Assembly: GCA_049115815.1 (NCBI GenBank)
Contig: JAGDZO010000006.1
Span: 699,597 to 763,596 of the forward strand
Direction of reading: 5' to 3'
Origin: Marinoscillum sp049115815
GTDB lineage: Bacteria > Bacteroidota > Bacteroidia > Cytophagales > Cyclobacteriaceae
DNA: 64,000 nt
Both the position numbers and the translations under genes were made by a program. Under the pieces are notes generated by a model that worked only from the letters and a program-made list of their open reading frames with translations, was not told where the DNA came from and did no database searches. Within the stretch, counting starts at the first letter, position 1. Each line of letters begins with the position of its first letter. Below are positions 44,242-53,201 of the stretch, one piece after another.

Positions 44242-44766
44242 ATGGAAGTAAGTATTCAATCGATCGACACGCCTTTGGGTGAAATGATTGCTGGCACCAC
44301 CGATGATGGTATTTGTTTGCTTGAATTTCATGATCGGCGCATGCTTCCCACACAGAAAGAACGTGTCAAGAAGTATTTTGAAAGTGAGCTCATCGAGCAG
44401 GATCATAATCATTTCGTTCAGCTCAAAAAAGAACTAACAGCATACTTTGAGGGTACGCTTGAAAATTTTGAAGTACCGCTCACTTATCCAGGTTCGTTCT
44501 TTCAAAAGAAAGTCTGGGAATCATTGTTGAAAATTCCTTATGGCGCAACCCGAACCTACGCCCAGCAATCTGAGATCTTGGGTGACCCAAAGGCTATCAG
44601 AGCGATGGCTAAGGCCAATGGAGACAATCGCATAGCCATTGTCATACCTTGTCATCGAGTGATCGGGAGCAATGGCGAGATGGTAGGCTATGGAGGAAAA
44701 ATATGGAGAAAGAAAGCCCTTCTGGAGCTTGAGGGTGCAATCGCAAAGCAAGGTGAACTCTTCTAA
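44242..44766 (+). CDS. ogt: methylated-DNA-[protein]-cysteine S-methyltransferase
   Basis: Suicide repair of O6-alkylguanine. 174 residues with an N-terminal ribonuclease-like domain and the C-terminal active-site region IPCHRVIG; the acceptor is Cys137. The helix-turn-helix region with RAMAKANGDNR, where the arginine finger lies, is present. It lacks the Ada regulatory domain, so it is Ogt/MGMT-like. Followed after 39 bases by an NTF2-like gene. Confidence 0.95.
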   Translation: MEVSIQSIDTPLGEMIAGTTDDGICLLEFHDRRMLPTQKERVKKYFESELIEQDHNHFVQLKKELTAYFEGTLENFEVPLTYPGSFFQKKVWESLLKIPYGATRTYAQQSEILGDPKAIRAMAKANGDNRIAIVIPCHRVIGSNGEMVGYGGKIWRKKALLELEGAIAKQGELF

Positions 44767-44805
44767 AGAGATGCCGCTAGTAGATTTGGAGTTATCTTTA
44801 TTGAG

Positions 44806-45270
44806 ATGAAGGAATTGATTGAAGAGTTTTACCAAGCATTCCATGATTTGGATGCCGAAAAAATGGCGAACTGCTATCATGAAGATATCGTATTTTGGGA
44901 TCCCGCATTTGGAGAACTGAAGGGTGCTCGAGCGGGCAACATGTGGCGCATGCTCTGCAAAAGTCAAAAAGGGAAAGATTTCAAAATTGAATCCTCAGAC
45001 ATTGAAGCAACTGAAGAAAGTGGTCAAGCGCATTGGGAGGCTCATTATACTTTTAGCCAAACAGGCAGAAGAGTGCATAATAAGATAGACGCCTCATTCG
45101 AATTCAAAGATGGTAAGATCATCAAGCACAAGGATCAATTCGATCTGTACCGCTGGTCTCGTCAAGCCATGGGCTTGACAGGTCTGATGATCGGTTGGTC
45201 TGGTTTCTTCAGAAGCAAAATCAACAAAACGACCAATAGCCTGCTCGACAAATTCGAAGCATCGCTTTAG
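44806..45270 (+). CDS. NTF2-like/SnoaL-like family protein
   Basis: 154 residues with the NTF2-like alpha+beta barrel pattern: N-terminal helix LIEEFYQAFHDLDAEKMANCYHED, then FWDPAFGELKG, EAHYTFSQTGRRVHN and KIIKHKDQFD. Catalytic or ligand-binding use is unknown. The C-terminal ~30 residues are an extra helix. It overlaps the convergent acyl-CoA dehydrogenase gene by 4 bases. Confidence 0.87.
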   Translation: MKELIEEFYQAFHDLDAEKMANCYHEDIVFWDPAFGELKGARAGNMWRMLCKSQKGKDFKIESSDIEATEESGQAHWEAHYTFSQTGRRVHNKIDASFEFKDGKIIKHKDQFDLYRWSRQAMGLTGLMIGWSGFFRSKINKTTNSLLDKFEASL

Positions 45271-47582
45271 CCATCCAAATTGTTTAGAATTTCTGCACCC
45301 AGACAGCTTTTAGGAATCTCAAATGCGTCTACCAGAGGTAAAGCATCTTCTCGCACTTCTAGACATAGCTGATTGACAATACCTCGGATGGCCTTGGTCT
45401 TAACTCCTTCCATATATCCATGCTCAAGGTACCAGCCTTTGTTTTGCTCAATAGTAGATAGCGCATAAAGCTGGCACAACTTCTCCAATGGACCCCTCAG
45501 ATCATCTTGAGATTCTTTCACTTGGATGACAAACTGTTCGAGTACAAGCTTTTCGGCAAAGGCCTTCCCTACTTCTACCATATGATTCTGTGTTTGATTG
45601 AATGCATCAAACGAGTCCATTCCATTGTCAATGTGTTTCTTGATTCGCCTGGCTGCTGATGTCAACACGTCTCGCTCTCGATATCTGAATGCATTGAGAT
45701 AAAACTCTAAATCCAACAAGTGAACGGGATCTGAATTGCGCACCGTGACGGGATTCATCTCCACAAGGCTAGTTTTCGCCTGATCAACCACGTAGCTAAG
45801 CACCCCAAACAAATTGATATCTGAAAATTCCTTCTTGAACTCAGACAACCTGCTTTTTGCAACCAACTGCATCAATACCGTATTATCACCTTCAAAAGTG
45901 GTGTAGATATCGGTATCATTTTTCAGCCTTTCAATTCTATTTTCGGAAAGGTAGCCCTTGCCTCCGCAAGCCTCCCTGCATTCCTGTAAAGTGGAAGTAG
46001 TGTGCCAGGTAGTATGAGCCTTAAGCGCTGCAGCCATCGCTTCTATCTCCTGCATATCCTCTTCGCTTCTATGAAGAAATCTCTCCGTGAGGTGTCTCAG
46101 TGCAAAATGTAAGGCATAAGTCCGCGCTAGCAACGGCATCAAACGCCTTTGGTGTGTTCTATAATTAAGTATCGGTACCTCTTCCCCATTTTCTGGCCCA
46201 AATTGCTTTCGCGAATTAGCATATTTGATGGCAATGGTGAGACCCGATTTCATCGCGCTCAATCCAGATCGAGGGATACCAATTCTTCCTCCCACCAAAG
46301 TACCAAGCATGGTAAAAAAACGCCTATTATCGCTCGTGATGGCACTTTGAAAGGCACCCTCTTCATCAATAGAAGCGAATTTGTCCAACATATCATCATA
46401 TGAAATTTCTAGGTGATCAAACCAAATCTTCCCATTGTCGACACCATTTAGTCCCATTTTCCGTCCACAGTCTTTTATGGTGACACTAGGGTTAAGTTCC
46501 CCTTTCTCATTGCGCAAAGGCACCACAAATGCATTGACGCCATAGTCCACACCATCGATGAAAAGTTTGGCAAATACTGTTGCTTTCTGGCCATGCAGCG
46601 CAGCATTGCCGATATATTCTTTGCAGGCGTTCTTATGCGGTGTATGGATGGTAATGGTCTTACTATCATGATTATAAGTCGCGGTGGTTTCCAGTCCTTT
46701 CACATTAGAACCATGGCCTGTCTCCGTCATAGCGAAGCATCCTGGTAAGGTCAACGAACCAATATCCTGTAAGTACTTTGCATGATGCTTTTCTGTACCA
46801 AGAAAGTAGACACTCATGCCCCAAAGACCAAATTGAACACCAAACTTGATGACCATGCTTAGATCATGATAAGACAGAGTCTCCATAATGGTGAAATAAG
46901 CCTTCATATCACCACCTCCTCCATTTTCCTTTGGATATCCAATCGCTCCGAAACCCTGGTCGGCCAAGAAAGTGCACCATTTCAATACTTGCTCCCTATA
47001 GTCATTCAGATTATCTACCTGACAATACTCAAACTCTGGGTCTGACAATACGGTCTTCACTTTTTGAATTATCTCTCTTTGGTCCCCATCCAGTAGCAAC
47101 GCCATAGATTTGGCGTCAAATGAAGGCTTGGTGGTGTGCACCTCTGCCTGGGTGTGTCTTGCCTGAGATCGCAGATGATATGCTGCTTCTCTGGAGATAA
47201 CCCCTAGAGCTTCCTCCAAGTCTGTCAAAGGTTTACGCGCATTGGCAAGGCTAATATCATCTTGATTTCGGGCATTGAGACGAGCTAATTCGATACCTAT
47301 ATCCACTAGATTCTTCTTCATATCCCTGTCCAGCCCCATCGACACACTTCGAATCTTGACTAACCACTCCTTGAGTTCTTTGGGTTTGGGTGGATGTTTC
47401 GGATCCAATTTACTGAGCAGAAAGGCTCTCTCATCTTCGGTAATCCAATCCTGTCTTGCGATGATTTCTTGCAGTTTAATGATCTCACTTGGAGTCAAAA
47501 TGGCATCTGCCCACACCATGTAGAATATTGGTAGGAATGTGAGTAGCTCTGGTTTATTTTCGAAATAGGAAGAATCAATCAT
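45267..47582 (-). CDS. acyl-CoA dehydrogenase/oxidase-like flavoprotein with N-terminal TerB-like extension
   Basis: 771 residues. The first ~130 residues are helical with a TerB-like segment (MVWADAILTPSEIIKLQEII). The dehydrogenase core has FAMTETGHGSNVKGL and LVGGRIGIPRSGLS in FAD-contact positions, ANSRKQFGP, and GGKGYLSENRI near the active-site region. The C-terminal ~170 residues resemble acyl-CoA oxidase C-terminal helical domains. Likely role: alpha-beta oxidation of acyl-CoA in beta-oxidation; chain length is unknown. Other Bacteroidota carry this long form. Confidence 0.9.
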   Translation of the reverse strand: MIDSSYFENKPELLTFLPIFYMVWADAILTPSEIIKLQEIIARQDWITEDERAFLLSKLDPKHPPKPKELKEWLVKIRSVSMGLDRDMKKNLVDIGIELARLNARNQDDISLANARKPLTDLEEALGVISREAAYHLRSQARHTQAEVHTTKPSFDAKSMALLLDGDQREIIQKVKTVLSDPEFEYCQVDNLNDYREQVLKWCTFLADQGFGAIGYPKENGGGGDMKAYFTIMETLSYHDLSMVIKFGVQFGLWGMSVYFLGTEKHHAKYLQDIGSLTLPGCFAMTETGHGSNVKGLETTATYNHDSKTITIHTPHKNACKEYIGNAALHGQKATVFAKLFIDGVDYGVNAFVVPLRNEKGELNPSVTIKDCGRKMGLNGVDNGKIWFDHLEISYDDMLDKFASIDEEGAFQSAITSDNRRFFTMLGTLVGGRIGIPRSGLSAMKSGLTIAIKYANSRKQFGPENGEEVPILNYRTHQRRLMPLLARTYALHFALRHLTERFLHRSEEDMQEIEAMAAALKAHTTWHTTSTLQECREACGGKGYLSENRIERLKNDTDIYTTFEGDNTVLMQLVAKSRLSEFKKEFSDINLFGVLSYVVDQAKTSLVEMNPVTVRNSDPVHLLDLEFYLNAFRYRERDVLTSAARRIKKHIDNGMDSFDAFNQTQNHMVEVGKAFAEKLVLEQFVIQVKESQDDLRGPLEKLCQLYALSTIEQNKGWYLEHGYMEGVKTKAIRGIVNQLCLEVREDALPLVDAFEIPKSCLGAEILNNLDG

Positions 47583-47704
47583 CTTATTGGCACAGTTGTT
47601 TCATAGAAAGTTACAACAGATACCTCAGAGTAGATGCTCATAATAATTGTTAAATACATCTGTATTCCAAATATCAAAAGCGCTTTAGTACGTTACTTTG
47701 TCAA

Positions 47705-48466
47705 GTGAGAATATTCATAACCCTCCTTTTTCTTATCCTTCATTATTTGTCTGTCGGGCAGCATGCCGTCAATGGTGTAATCCTGAACGATAAGAATGAA
47801 AAAATCCCATTCTGTCATGTATACAACAGCACCTTGGATATGGGAAAAGTCAGCGATAAGCATGGTAAGTTTAGCCTTATTGCCGAGAGAGGAGACACTG
47901 TATTTATTTCGTCAGTAGGTTATCAATCCGTAGCTTTAATAATTGAACCAGAACACCAACTCAACTTTTTGAAAGTTGTATTACCCCAGGATAGCATTCT
48001 CCTACCATCTATCACGATATATGCAGATCCTAATTATCGAGTTCCACTCAGCACTCAAGGCGGGCCGATGCAGCTTTTTGGTATGGAACGTAGATCTACT
48101 AAGTCACCCATCAAGGCTGGAGATGTTGGTTTTGGAGTAACTGGGGTTGATGGTATCCCGCTACCTGGCGTAGTTATGTTTGGACCCTTGACATACTTTT
48201 CTAAAGACGAAGTAGAAAAACGAAAAGCTGCTGAAGCGTATGAAGAAACAAGACAGACCATTACTTATCAGCGATTCATCGCGCAGGATTCGGTGCGCCA
48301 GAAACTGCAGAGACTTTATGAAATAGACAGTGCTCAGTATGACATCATCATTGTCAGACTCAACCGACAATTTCCGGGTATTCAAAAGCAATACAATCCT
48401 GTAGAAATCTGGAATTGGCTGCTCGCTCATTTTGATCGAACGGCCCCTATTGTCAAAGGCTTCTAG
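47705..48466 (+). CDS. CarboxypepD-reg-like domain protein, secreted
   Basis: 253 residues beginning at GTG 47705, which gives a signal peptide (MRIFITLLFLILHYLSVGQ). The next ~80 residues are a carboxypeptidase-regulatory-like beta sandwich (VNGVILNDKNEKIPFCHVY, DKHGKFSL, VFISSVGYQS). The rest has no recognised domain and ends in a helical segment. In Bacteroidota such stand-alone proteins are found at the periplasmic side; function unknown. Its stop lies in one arm of a palindrome shared with the convergent gene. Confidence 0.82.
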   Translation: MRIFITLLFLILHYLSVGQHAVNGVILNDKNEKIPFCHVYNSTLDMGKVSDKHGKFSLIAERGDTVFISSVGYQSVALIIEPEHQLNFLKVVLPQDSILLPSITIYADPNYRVPLSTQGGPMQLFGMERRSTKSPIKAGDVGFGVTGVDGIPLPGVVMFGPLTYFSKDEVEKRKAAEAYEETRQTITYQRFIAQDSVRQKLQRLYEIDSAQYDIIIVRLNRQFPGIQKQYNPVEIWNWLLAHFDRTAPIVKGF

Positions 48467-48484
48467 GCTATAATTTATAGCCTA
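48464..48484. terminator. palindrome spanning convergent stop codons, possible weak terminator
   Basis: TAGGCTATAA and TTATAGCCTA flank a single T (48464-48484), an effectively 8-bp hairpin. Both TAG stop codons lie in the left arm. T runs are short on either side, so termination strength is doubtful. Confidence 0.4.
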
Positions 48485-49148
48485 TTTTGATCGAAAAAAC
48501 AGGTGTGGTAGAAAATCCGGTTTCTTGCTCTGTAGGGTAATTCGTATCAAAGAAAAAGATGACATCTTCTCCCGAATCTGAACTGTAGATTAATTCACTC
48601 ACTCTTAAACCAGCATCACCCTCAAGGGTCATTCTGGGAGTCACATTCATCTGATACCCAAACTTGATTTCACCACCAATCTTATGCGAGCGGATGGGGC
48701 CATCAATCTGCTTGATATATTGACAACTCCAATAATCACCATCTGCACAGCCAACTCCTAAATTACCGTCTGGTGTGAAATCCATGAAACGATACATCGC
48801 ATTAATGGACATGAAAGCTTTTCCATTTTCTTTAGACATCCAATCGATATAAACCCGCATTTCTTCACGCACTTTGAAGCCAATAAATTCATCAAAAATG
48901 TTGACTTCAGATCTAAAACCCGTAACAAGCCCCAGTTCTTGACTAAAACTGACACTTTTAGAGAGTGGAACTTCTAACGCCAAAAGCAAAGTAGGATCAA
49001 TAGGATTCACTATGTTTCCAACATCCACTTTTAGAATTAATCCTCCCTTATCGGAAGTGGTATTGCTTGGGTCATTAGCTATGATCTCCTGCCCTATGGC
49101 AGATCCGCCAACCATCAATAGACAAGCAAAAACTAAAACTCTGATCAT
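48468..49148 (-). CDS. outer-membrane beta-barrel-like protein
   Basis: 226 residues from the ATG at 49148, which shares ATGA with the upstream lipoprotein stop; an upstream reading to 49184 lacks a signal-like start. The signal peptide MIRVLVFACLLMVGGSAIGQ is followed by alternating aromatic beta strands (FMSINAMYRFMDF, GGEIKFGYQMNV) and a last strand ending FSIKIGYKL, typical for barrels. No specific function. It probably works with the two lipoproteins upstream in the operon. Confidence 0.78.
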   Translation of the reverse strand: MIRVLVFACLLMVGGSAIGQEIIANDPSNTTSDKGGLILKVDVGNIVNPIDPTLLLALEVPLSKSVSFSQELGLVTGFRSEVNIFDEFIGFKVREEMRVYIDWMSKENGKAFMSINAMYRFMDFTPDGNLGVGCADGDYWSCQYIKQIDGPIRSHKIGGEIKFGYQMNVTPRMTLEGDAGLRVSELIYSSDSGEDVIFFFDTNYPTEQETGFSTTPVFSIKIGYKL

Positions 49149-49894
49149 AAAGTGCTGAATAAAATGATGTCTTCCTCCTCGCATCCGAATTGAAAGATAC
49201 CCTCATCTCTTGTAATTATCATGGTATTCTCAAGCGCTATCATATCATTGGCTGCTATGTCTTGATGGAACTCTATAAGCGCTGGATGCGCTGGGTCATC
49301 CAAGTTGTATTGCTTCAATCCATTATTACCTTCAGCCACAAACAAATCTCCTTTGAAAAACGCCAATCCACGTGGGTTGATCATTTGCTCTCTATGAACT
49401 TCGAATGGATTTCTCAGATCAGTGACATCCAAAACGATAAGTTGATCCACGGGGAATAGGGAATTGTTGCAGCCAATACCAGAACGTATAGTCACATAGG
49501 CATATTCACTATTCGCTATTACAGGGTCACACGCGGTTTGATGTCTAAATTCTGATTGGTAAAATGGCGAACCATCTTCAGCTATCCCAAAAATCTGCAT
49601 TCCAAATTGGCTCCCAATAAAAAGATTGCCTTTGTATCCGTAAATGGTCTCAATCCCACCTCCTAGGTTAGTAGTGGAAGACAAAATAGGATCATCTGCA
49701 TCGGCTATATCAACTGCCTTCAGTTCTGTATCATTGACAATGTACAAGTAGTCTTGATAAATGGTAAACCTGGCCGTGGATCCTCCGATTCCTATTGGTT
49801 CACCTCTGAAGTCTTCGCTTACTTCTATATCTCCATTAGAATCTCCACAACTCCAAATTCCAAAAACGAGCAATATCAAACTTAGCTTTTTCAT
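49145..49894 (-). CDS. LVIVD-repeat lipoprotein
   Basis: 249 residues from the ATG at 49894 (ATGA overlap with the previous gene). SPII signal with lipobox IWSC, then a propeller-like body with LVIVD-type repeats: YLYIVNDTELKAVDIAD, NLFIGSQFGMQIF, QLIVLDVTDLRNP, GDLFVAEGNNGLKQY. Family members are surface lipoproteins of unknown role. It is the middle gene of a three-gene operon. Confidence 0.85.
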   Translation of the reverse strand: MKKLSLILLVFGIWSCGDSNGDIEVSEDFRGEPIGIGGSTARFTIYQDYLYIVNDTELKAVDIADADDPILSSTTNLGGGIETIYGYKGNLFIGSQFGMQIFGIAEDGSPFYQSEFRHQTACDPVIANSEYAYVTIRSGIGCNNSLFPVDQLIVLDVTDLRNPFEVHREQMINPRGLAFFKGDLFVAEGNNGLKQYNLDDPAHPALIEFHQDIAANDMIALENTMIITRDEGIFQFGCEEEDIILFSTL

Positions 49895-50418
49895 GGCTTG
49901 TAACATTTAGGTTGATTCAATTCTGCTTCTTCCCACGCTACCACTATTCCTTTGCTTTCATCTACACACTCAAAGTAAACGCCTCGCTGTTCTGGTGCTC
50001 CATTGGAAGAGCGTCCCATCACATGCTCCAGTCGCTTGAGAAGTATCACAGTATCCGCAGAAAACTCTAAGGTGAGCAAATCATCGAAGCTATCGGCATA
50101 CAATACGCCAGCCTTCATCGCTATGTCATTATTGCCTGGGATGGCTACAAAGAATTTGTTCTCAGGATTTTTAGGGTCGGTATTGTCATACACATGAACG
50201 CCAAGTCCACGTTCATTGACTAGCAGGATGTCCCCATAGCTATAAATCTTTCCAGCAGTGCCAATGCTTCGTGCGCTTTCGACAGCTATATCCAATTCGT
50301 CCGCTTGCGCGTAGATTGGACGAAATCCTGTCACATTCTCCAGATCAAAGTCTGGCTGAAACTCATCGGAGGTACATCCAACGAATATCAGGGTAAGAAA
50401 AATCAGAAAATATTTCAT
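49891..50418 (-). CDS. LVIVD-type lipoprotein
   Basis: 175 residues with SPII signal and lipobox FVGC. The mature part has one LVIVD-like unit (YGDILLVNERGLGVHVYDNTDP) and a further strand set (LLTLEFSADTVILLKRL). It is shorter than the neighbouring lipoprotein and probably a related partner. First gene of the operon; its TGA overlaps the next ATG. The C-terminal ~40 residues carry two cysteines that could form a disulfide. Confidence 0.82.
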   Translation of the reverse strand: MKYFLIFLTLIFVGCTSDEFQPDFDLENVTGFRPIYAQADELDIAVESARSIGTAGKIYSYGDILLVNERGLGVHVYDNTDPKNPENKFFVAIPGNNDIAMKAGVLYADSFDDLLTLEFSADTVILLKRLEHVMGRSSNGAPEQRGVYFECVDESKGIVVAWEEAELNQPKCYKP

Positions 50419-50486
50419 GTAGGTTTATGATGTTTGATATATGACACACCTCATTCAAAAACCGTTGGTCAGCCGCAACAAAAACC

Positions 50487-53201
50487 TCAATAATCCGAGC
50501 TCCTGCCCCCTTGATCGATCATTTGCCTCAAGAATCCATTGAACCCTTCAGCTCCCAACAATTCTTCCATACTAAGATGCAACCTAAACTTCCAATAATG
50601 TTGTGGATTGGCAGGAATGTTAATTCTCTCCTTCTCAGGCTCACCTATTCTCAATGAACTGTCCATAGCTAACAGATCCTGTATCGGAATGATGGCTAGC
50701 ATGCTTGGTGAATTGAGATGCTGGTCAATGGTGTCTTTGGCTATCCATGGCTCACAAAAATAAGGCGCTTGCCCATGGTGGCCGAGAATGCTATTGAAGA
50801 ATCTCTGAGATCTGGCTGGGTCTTCCTGCCACCATTCACGCAGGGAGGACATATCATGACTCCCAGTACTGGTCACGCTCATATATGGTGTGTCTGCTGG
50901 GTTCCAAAACTCGCGATCATCATTAGGCATTCGCTGAATAGCGAGACTTAAAATCTGCAAGTCATCCATCACTCCAGGAACGCTGGCTGGCACCATACCT
51001 AAGTCTTCTCCACAGATAAGCATATCTGTAGCATCCTTTAGCATAGGTAGCTTCTGCATGGCACTTTCGCGCCAAAATTCATTGTGTCGCTTGTAGAAAT
51101 AGTCCGTATAAATCTCGTTGAGTCGCTGCTTGGTATATTCATCCAACTCAGCGTAAGAATAGCTACTATGAAACCCAATCCTTGGATTGTAGTATCCCGG
51201 CTGATCGGGAGCCTCCATAAATAACACCTCGGCATGAAGCCTATACAAGTTGATTTTCAGCCAGTTATTGAAGTCCTTATTGTGTGGTTCTTCAATGTTG
51301 AGTTGATCAAAATGTTCTTTTACTTTTCGCTGGGTATCAAACGCAGGCTTCAATGAATAAACTCCTTCGCCCTGGTCTTCCAAATACTCTGCGAAAACAA
51401 CTTCCGCATGATTTCCGAAAATATCGAAGATCATATGGTGCCTAATATAAGGTTCACAAAACCTTGATTGGTTCATGGTAATTCCTCGATGGCCTAGTTC
51501 ATCAATGCTAAATGGTAAGGCCGGGTTGAACCTTCCAAGCAGACCTTCCACACCATCCCACGGAATCTCCCATATTCTGAAAAAACCAAGAATATGATCT
51601 ATTCTGAACACATCAAAATATTCGGACATCTTCACCATTCGCTCCTTCCACCACATATAGCCGTCCTTAGCCATCTCGTCCCAATTATAAGTAGGGAAAC
51701 CCCAGTTCTGTCCAGAGATAGAAAAATCATCTGGTGGAGCACCGGCCTGCGTTCCCATATTGAATAGTTCTGGGAGCCTCCAGGCGTCTACCGAGTTTCT
51801 GTAAATCCCAATTGGAATATCTCCTTTCAGCACTACACCTTTTGACCTGGCATAGCAAGTCGCTTCTTGAAGCTGTCTGTCTAAATGGAATTGTATGAAA
51901 TAATGAAGTGCTATATCGAGATAATGCTCAGATTTAGTTGAAACAAATGATTTTAACTCATTACTAGACAGTGATTTATATTTTCCCCAACTAGTAAAAT
52001 CTGGTGTTCCGAATTTATCTCGCAAGCAACAAAAAGCCGCGTAATCAGGAAGCCATATTTCATTCCTCTTGAAGAATTCCTTGAAGGCTTTGCTCTTCAA
52101 AAATGTCTCATACTGCTCTTTGAAAAGCGCTCTGAAAAATCTCCATTTCAGACTCATCACTCCTTCATGATCTACTTCTGGAAGTGCATTGAGCCTACTC
52201 GCTTCTTGCTTTATTTCCTTAGACAGTTTCTTATCCTTCAAACTACCCATCTGATCCAAATTGGCATAGATGGGATTCAAAGCTTGGACAGATATGGCAG
52301 CATATGGATATGAGTCTACCCAAGTGTGAGTGGCTATGGTATCATTGACCGGAAGGATCTGCACCACTTTAAACCCAGTGATTTCAGACCAGTCTATCAA
52401 TTGCTTTATGTCTGGGAATTCACCTACTCCTGATCCATTCTCAGAACGAAGTGAAAATACGGGGATTGCAACTCCTGCAGTTTTCCATTGACCTACCGGA
52501 TACCTGAAATTCTCATCTGTTTGAAAATGGCTTTTATTGCCTGCATCCAGATCTGCCAAGGGAAAATATCTATTATCACCTTCTTCCCAAGTAACTATTC
52601 GCTCTTCTTTATGAGAGTAAATGACATACTTATACTCGAAAGGTGTTTCGTTTTTCTTAAGTAGAAGCTTTGAAGTCCATAACGGAAAGCCCTCATCATT
52701 CATCAAAACAACTTTGGATTCGTCCCAAGCTCCTAGTGAAGATGAACTACCAATGACTCCTAGAGAATAATCCTTGCTCACACGAGGTGCTCTGATAGCT
52801 AGTTGCAGATTGAACTTTTTCCTAGCATTAGAATTTTGCCGGTTATCTCTGGCAAAAAAAGCTTTAGTAAATGGAGCTGTAAATAGTGCATTCTCTGGAA
52901 GCCCTTCACTCCTCCAAAAATCCCTAACAATCAGATGAGTCTTATTGGTAGGGATTTCTAATTCCCTATCTCCACCAAATTCATGAAAAATGTTTCCAGT
53001 CGATTCATCTTTCAAAAAATAGTGATAAGTAATATCGGCTGATTCCGAATCTTCTATTTCGCAAGCCCAGAGTTCTCCACTGCTAGGCTCCATTTTTTTA
53101 GCCAGCTCGTACTTACCACTTCCCAAATCTCTGGATGAGCCGGTCACATAAAGGCTCTGACCTACCTGAGTTCTATACCCTACAACAAACTTTATCTTCA
53201 T
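50487..53201 (-). CDS. malQ: 4-alpha-glucanotransferase (GH77) with two N-terminal starch-binding domains
   Basis: A 904-residue amylomaltase, larger than E. coli MalQ because of two N-terminal CBM20-like domains (YVTGSSRDLGSG; YSLGVIGSSSSLGAWD). The GH77 barrel has SYPYAAISVQALNP, GDIPIGIYRNSVD, VFRIDHILGF (the nucleophile Asp is in RIDH), ICGEDLGMVP (acid/base Glu) and TSTGSHDMSSL. It transfers maltodextrin segments and releases glucose. No signal peptide, so cytoplasmic. It overlaps the MFS gene by 4 bases. Confidence 0.95.
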   Translation of the reverse strand: MKIKFVVGYRTQVGQSLYVTGSSRDLGSGKYELAKKMEPSSGELWACEIEDSESADITYHYFLKDESTGNIFHEFGGDRELEIPTNKTHLIVRDFWRSEGLPENALFTAPFTKAFFARDNRQNSNARKKFNLQLAIRAPRVSKDYSLGVIGSSSSLGAWDESKVVLMNDEGFPLWTSKLLLKKNETPFEYKYVIYSHKEERIVTWEEGDNRYFPLADLDAGNKSHFQTDENFRYPVGQWKTAGVAIPVFSLRSENGSGVGEFPDIKQLIDWSEITGFKVVQILPVNDTIATHTWVDSYPYAAISVQALNPIYANLDQMGSLKDKKLSKEIKQEASRLNALPEVDHEGVMSLKWRFFRALFKEQYETFLKSKAFKEFFKRNEIWLPDYAAFCCLRDKFGTPDFTSWGKYKSLSSNELKSFVSTKSEHYLDIALHYFIQFHLDRQLQEATCYARSKGVVLKGDIPIGIYRNSVDAWRLPELFNMGTQAGAPPDDFSISGQNWGFPTYNWDEMAKDGYMWWKERMVKMSEYFDVFRIDHILGFFRIWEIPWDGVEGLLGRFNPALPFSIDELGHRGITMNQSRFCEPYIRHHMIFDIFGNHAEVVFAEYLEDQGEGVYSLKPAFDTQRKVKEHFDQLNIEEPHNKDFNNWLKINLYRLHAEVLFMEAPDQPGYYNPRIGFHSSYSYAELDEYTKQRLNEIYTDYFYKRHNEFWRESAMQKLPMLKDATDMLICGEDLGMVPASVPGVMDDLQILSLAIQRMPNDDREFWNPADTPYMSVTSTGSHDMSSLREWWQEDPARSQRFFNSILGHHGQAPYFCEPWIAKDTIDQHLNSPSMLAIIPIQDLLAMDSSLRIGEPEKERINIPANPQHYWKFRLHLSMEELLGAEGFNGFLRQMIDQGGRSSDY

